This document shows, piece after piece, positions 61,131 through 64,000 of a stretch of DNA of 64,000 nt; the first letter of the stretch is position 1; each line of letters begins with the position of its first letter. Made by a program: the position numbers and the translations under genes. Location: contig NZ_WKKA01000002.1 of NCBI RefSeq assembly GCF_009674885.1, forward strand, positions 186,001 through 250,000. Direction: 5' to 3'. The notes beneath the pieces are model-generated. The model was not told the DNA's origin. It saw only the letters and a program-made list of their open reading frames with translations, and did not search any database. Source of the DNA: Paracoccus sp. S-4012. Its GTDB lineage: Bacteria > Pseudomonadota > Alphaproteobacteria > Rhodobacterales > Rhodobacteraceae.

Positions 61131-61912
61131 CGCGCAGCTACCACGGAATGCCCTGCTGGTTCGAGCTGGGGACCAGCGATCTCGACGGCGCCGGCGCCTT
61201 CTACGGCAAGCTGCTCGGCTGGGAACTCGGCGACAGCGGCATGCCGGGCTTCGACTACCGGCTCGCCAAGGCCAACGGCCAGATGGTCGCCGGCATGATG
61301 TCGCTGGACGATCAGCCGCCGGGCACGCCGCCCAACTGGGTGATCTATTTCGCTGTGGACAGCGCCGACGACACCGCCCGCGATGCCGTGGCGAAAGGGG
61401 CGAGGGTGCTGAAGGAACCGGCCGACATCCCCGACACCGGCCGCTTCGCGATTCTCTCCGATCCGCAGGGCGTCGTCTTCGGCATCCTGCAACCCGCCCC
61501 CATGGAGACGGAGCCGGAAGCCTACGCCTTCGACCAGAGGAAGGAGGGTCACGGCAACTGGCTGGAGCTGATGACCCCCGACCAGGAGGCGGCGCTCGAC
61601 TTCTACACCGGGCAGTTCGGCTGGACCCGCTCCACCGCCGTGCCCATGGGCGAGCACGGCACCTACCAGCTCTTCGCCCGCGACGGCGCCGATATCGGCG
61701 GGATGATGCGCTCGGGCGGGGAGCCGCCGCCGGCGTGGTTTCCGTATTTCGGCGTGAACGGCATCGACGCGGCCATCGAGCGGGCGAAGGGCGCCGGGGG
61801 CCAGCTGGTGCATGGCCCGCAGGAAGTGCCCGGCGGCGCCTTCATCGCCTGGTTCGCCGATCCGCAGGGGGCGATGTTCGCTGTCGTCGGGCCGAAGAGC
61901 CGAGCCGCATGA
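61127..61912 (+). CDS. Two-domain VOC-family protein
   Basis: A 261-residue protein with two glyoxalase/bleomycin-resistance repeats (about residues 5-125 and 140-255). Each repeat starts with a W-ELxT or W-ELMT strand (PCWFELGTSDLDGAGAFYGKLLGWEL; NWLELMTPDQEAALDFYTGQFGW) and ends with an FxxxxDPQG strand. The family includes hydroxyphenylpyruvate-dioxygenase-like and resistance proteins; no substrate is known here. It is the third gene from the HxlR divergent point. Confidence 0.85.
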   Translation: MTRSYHGMPCWFELGTSDLDGAGAFYGKLLGWELGDSGMPGFDYRLAKANGQMVAGMMSLDDQPPGTPPNWVIYFAVDSADDTARDAVAKGARVLKEPADIPDTGRFAILSDPQGVVFGILQPAPMETEPEAYAFDQRKEGHGNWLELMTPDQEAALDFYTGQFGWTRSTAVPMGEHGTYQLFARDGADIGGMMRSGGEPPPAWFPYFGVNGIDAAIERAKGAGGQLVHGPQEVPGGAFIAWFADPQGAMFAVVGPKSRAA

Positions 61913-61949
61913 CGCCGCGCCGCCCGTCCCTCGATCACGCGAGGCCGCC

Positions 61950-62597
61950 ATGCTGACGATCACCACTTACGACTGGGTGCCCAAGTTCCCGCGCGGCTGG
62001 GTCCGCGACCTCCGCGTCCGCTGGGCCTGCGAGGAGGCGGGCCTGCCCTACCGCATCGACACCGTGCCGGTGAAGGACCGAACGCCCGAGCATCTGGCGC
62101 GGCAGCCCTTCCATCAGGTGCCGATGCTGCGCGACGGCGAATTGTCGATCTTCGAGAGCGGCGCGATCGTCCTGCATCTGGCCGAGAAATCCGAGGCGCT
62201 GATGCCCCGCGACCCGCCCGGGCGCGCAGCGGTGCAGCAATGGCTGATCGCGGCGCTGAACTCGGTCGAGCCGTGGGTGTTGCGGTGGGTGGTGGCCAGG
62301 ATGTTCGACAAGGACGAGGCCGCCGCCGCGCGCGCCCTGCCGCTGCTGGAACAGCGCCTCGGGCAGCTGGAGGCCGCAATGGCGGGCCGCGACTGGATCG
62401 CGGGCGAGCGTTTCACCGCCGCCGACATCCTGATGGCCGACGTGCTGCGGCTCGTCGAGGCGCAGGGCGCGCTGAGCCAGCCGGCGCTGCAGGCCTATGT
62501 CGCCCGCGCCACCGCCCGCCCCGCCTTCCGCAAGGCGCATGCGGCGCAGCTCGCGCATTTCGAGGCGGCGGATGCCGCGCGGGCGGCGGCGGAGTAG
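61950..62597 (+). CDS. Glutathione S-transferase family protein
   Basis: A 215-residue GST. The thioredoxin-like half shows RWACEEAGLPYRIDTVPVKDRTPEHLARQPFHQVPMLRDGELSIFESGAIVLHLAEK, with the cis-Pro (VPML) and ES motif of glutathione binding. The helical half contains GQLEAAMAGRDWIAGERFTAADILMADVLRL. The class is not clear. The ATG at 61950 lies 37 bases after the two-domain VOC gene; it is probably the last gene of the same group. Confidence 0.88.
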   Translation: MLTITTYDWVPKFPRGWVRDLRVRWACEEAGLPYRIDTVPVKDRTPEHLARQPFHQVPMLRDGELSIFESGAIVLHLAEKSEALMPRDPPGRAAVQQWLIAALNSVEPWVLRWVVARMFDKDEAAAARALPLLEQRLGQLEAAMAGRDWIAGERFTAADILMADVLRLVEAQGALSQPALQAYVARATARPAFRKAHAAQLAHFEAADAARAAAE

Positions 62598-62660
62598 CCG
62601 GCCCCGGCCAGCCGGTCAAAAACGGGCGGTCCGCTTCTTCGCCGCTCCGCGAGGCTGGGA

Positions 62661-62684
62661 CCGCGCGCCCAATCCTTCGCGCGG
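62661..62684. terminator. Hairpin between convergent GST and azlD genes
   Basis: CCGCGCG (62661-62667) and CGCGCGG (62678-62684) form a perfect 7-bp stem around a 10-base loop, lying in the 92-base gap between the GST stop and the azlD stop. No T tract follows. Confidence 0.45.
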
Positions 62685-62689
62685 CGTCC

Positions 62690-63013
62690 TCACCCCCCCA
62701 GCCACAACAGCAGCGCGAGCGCCCCCAGCCCCGCACCCATCGCCGCCATCGTGTTCCGCAGCCACCGCCCCACCACCAGCGCCAGCGCGGCGGCGCTGAG
62801 GCGCAGCGGATCGACACCGCCGCCCGCCGCCTCGGGCCAGACGGTCGCCGGGGCGATCAGGGCGGGAAAGACCGCCACCGGCGTGAAGCGCAGCAGCCGC
62901 AGCGCCCAGGGCGGCAGCGAGCCGCGCCCCACGGTGCCGAGAAACGAGAACCGGATCAGGAACGTCCCCATGCCGAGGATGAGGATGATCGCCCAGATGG
63001 TTGCGTCGCTCAT
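62690..63013 (-). CDS. azlD: AzlD-family membrane protein
   Basis: A 107-residue protein with about four membrane helices: ATIWAIILILGMGTFLIRFSFLGTVGRGSLPPWALRLLRFTPVAVFPALIAP is the family signature. With AzlC it exports branched-chain amino acids or their analogues. The ATG at 63013 overlaps the azlC stop (ATGA), so the two are made together. Confidence 0.9.
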   Translation of the reverse strand: MSDATIWAIILILGMGTFLIRFSFLGTVGRGSLPPWALRLLRFTPVAVFPALIAPATVWPEAAGGGVDPLRLSAAALALVVGRWLRNTMAAMGAGLGALALLLWLGG

Positions 63014-63777
63014 CGGCCGAACCTCCGTCGCTCGTCCCGCGCCTCGATCGCGGCGCCGACCGCCATGCCCAGGATCGCCGCCGGCAGCAGCCCGACGCCC
63101 GAGGGCAGCCCGGCAAGGACCAGCGCCAGCCCGAAGGCCACGACGGCCGCCGCGATCTGCGCCCGGCTGCGCAGCATCGGCGCGGTCATCGCGATGAAGG
63201 TGATCGGCACCGCGTAGTCGAGCCCGAGTCCCCCCGGCAGCGCCTGCCCCAGCGCCGCGCCGAGGCCGCAGACCAGAGGCCAGGGAAGCGCCAGCGTCAC
63301 CGCAAGCCCGGCAAAGAAGGCCAGCCGCTCGGCCATCATCATGCCCGGCTCGGCCTCGTAATGCACGACCGCCAGCGCATAGGTGGTGTCCACCAGCGCA
63401 TAGGCCACGCCCGCCCGCGCCCCGAGCGGCGCCGCCCCGAGCCAGGGCACCAGCGAGGCCGAATACATCGCCATCCGCAGGTTCACCGCCAGCGCCGAGA
63501 CCAGCACCAGCCACGCGGGCGCGCCCTCGGCGATCAGCTGAACGGCCGTGATCTGCGACGCGCCCGCCAGCACGAGGACCGAAAAGCCCCAGACCTGCGC
63601 GAGGTCGAACCCGGCCTGGATCGAGACGACGCCGAAGATCAGCCCGAAAGGCAGGAACACCGGCGCCAGCGGCAGCGAGGCGAGCAGCCCCTGCCGGAAC
63701 GCGCGGCGGACGCCGCGGCCCGCGCCGGAACCGGCGTCATCGCCGAGCGGGGGGCCGGAGGGAAAGAGGGCGGCCAT
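63010..63777 (-). CDS. azlC: AzlC-family branched-chain amino acid exporter
   Basis: A 255-residue permease with about six to eight membrane helices. GLLASLPLAPVFLPFGLIFGVVSIQAGFDL, then VLAGASQITAVQLIAEGAPAWLVLVSALAVNLRMAMYSASLVPW, is the AzlC pattern. Its N-terminus (about 25 residues) is polar and has no signal. It works with the overlapping azlD product. No leucine-responsive regulator is adjacent. Confidence 0.92.
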   Translation of the reverse strand: MAALFPSGPPLGDDAGSGAGRGVRRAFRQGLLASLPLAPVFLPFGLIFGVVSIQAGFDLAQVWGFSVLVLAGASQITAVQLIAEGAPAWLVLVSALAVNLRMAMYSASLVPWLGAAPLGARAGVAYALVDTTYALAVVHYEAEPGMMMAERLAFFAGLAVTLALPWPLVCGLGAALGQALPGGLGLDYAVPITFIAMTAPMLRSRAQIAAAVVAFGLALVLAGLPSGVGLLPAAILGMAVGAAIEARDERRRFGR

Positions 63778-63837
63778 GAGGATTCGCGCGCAAGGGGTTC
63801 AGCCCCCTTTGGCCCGCATGGCGGCGGGGGGCAAGCC

Positions 63838-64000
63838 TCAGCCGAAGCTGCCGGTCGCCTGCGCCAGCACCACGAAGGCCCGCCCCGAGCGGGTGCCCGC
63901 GAGCCTGCGCAGCTGCACGTCGTCGAGCCGCGGCAGCGTCCGGGTCAGCATCCGGTCCCAGTGGCGCATGAAGTGATGCGCCGCGTCCCGGAACACCTCG
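63838..64000 (-). CDS. C-terminal end of an unrecognised protein
   Basis: A leftward reading frame entering from the right window edge and stopping with TGA at 63840-63838. The 53-54 visible residues end VVLAQATGSFG and include FRDAAHHFMRHWDRMLTRTLPRLDDVQLRRLAGTRSGRAF, a helical basic segment. I do not recognise it from this fragment. It lies 60 bases upstream of azlC on the same strand. Confidence 0.5.
   Translation of the reverse strand, partial: EVFRDAAHHFMRHWDRMLTRTLPRLDDVQLRRLAGTRSGRAFVVLAQATGSFG

Noticed and set aside
1..64000. CRISPR array, prophage or insertion sequence
   Set aside because: No regularly spaced repeats, integrase, transposase or phage structural genes were seen; gene content is core chromosomal.

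Overview
The window looks like chromosomal DNA of a high-GC alphaproteobacterium, most likely a member of the Rhodobacteraceae. The evidence is GC-rich wobble use throughout, a Rhodobacter-type porin, a CtrA-like box in front of flagellar genes, the lipoprotein-leuS-lptE-holA gene order, and the large number of ATGA and GTGA stop/start overlaps. I see no rRNA, tRNA, CRISPR array, prophage, insertion sequence or plasmid function. No gene-free gap exceeds about 270 bases.

Layout. 1-5.5 kb: the pncA-pncB NAD salvage pair, an MbfA-type iron exporter, an AEC-family carrier, a crotonase and a secreted YbjN-domain protein. 5.5-13.9 kb: a LysR regulator followed by a tightly packed catabolic operon (DUF1445 hydro-lyase, three-part TRAP transporter, DUF2848 protein, then the 5-oxoprolinase subunits PxpB, PxpC and PxpA). 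13.9-17.3 kb: a membrane protein, three tandem I78-type inhibitor lipoproteins and a divergent glutamate dehydrogenase. 17.3-27.4 kb: two divergent flagellar operons. The leftward one is fliL, a coiled-coil protein, a MotE-like protein, motA, a small exported protein, flhA, fliR, flhB and a FliJ-like protein. The rightward one is fliF, fliH, fliN and fliP. They are separated by a CtrA-like site. 27.4-30.5 kb: a thiolase, a transglycosylase lipoprotein, an ornithine cyclodeaminase-family enzyme and the remnant of a VapC-type toxin. 30.5-38.3 kb: a leftward transcription unit of DUF3576 lipoprotein, leuS, lptE, holA, a flavoprotein, a sulfotransferase and an MFS carrier. 38.6-48.4 kb: porin, PLP-homeostasis protein, L,D-transpeptidase, GTP cyclohydrolase II, an OmpR-type response regulator, a Xi-class glutathione transferase, xthA, cnoX, a LON-domain protein, a Trm112-like protein, a ubiquinone hydroxylase and a small lipoprotein. 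48.4-57.9 kb: choline sulfatase with a choline-binding protein, LolA, manganese catalase divergent from a TerC-family protein, mutS, and ornithine decarboxylase divergent from an Lrp regulator. 57.9-64 kb: a stress or detoxification group (FMN reductase, three VOC proteins, an HxlR regulator, a tandem DUF1428 protein, a GST), then azlCD and the C-terminal end of an unrecognised protein.

Most of this is core genome. The parts I find most worth a second look are: the lactam-type operon in which a TRAP transporter sits where Bacillus has an NRAMP-like carrier, with a clear LysR box in front; a bipartite palindrome present in three copies; the three tandem I78 lipoproteins; the uncharacterised small proteins inside the flagellar operon; a near-perfect HxlR-type operator beside a tandem-duplicated DUF1428 gene; and a 13-bp perfect hairpin lying inside the 3' end of the choline sulfatase gene.
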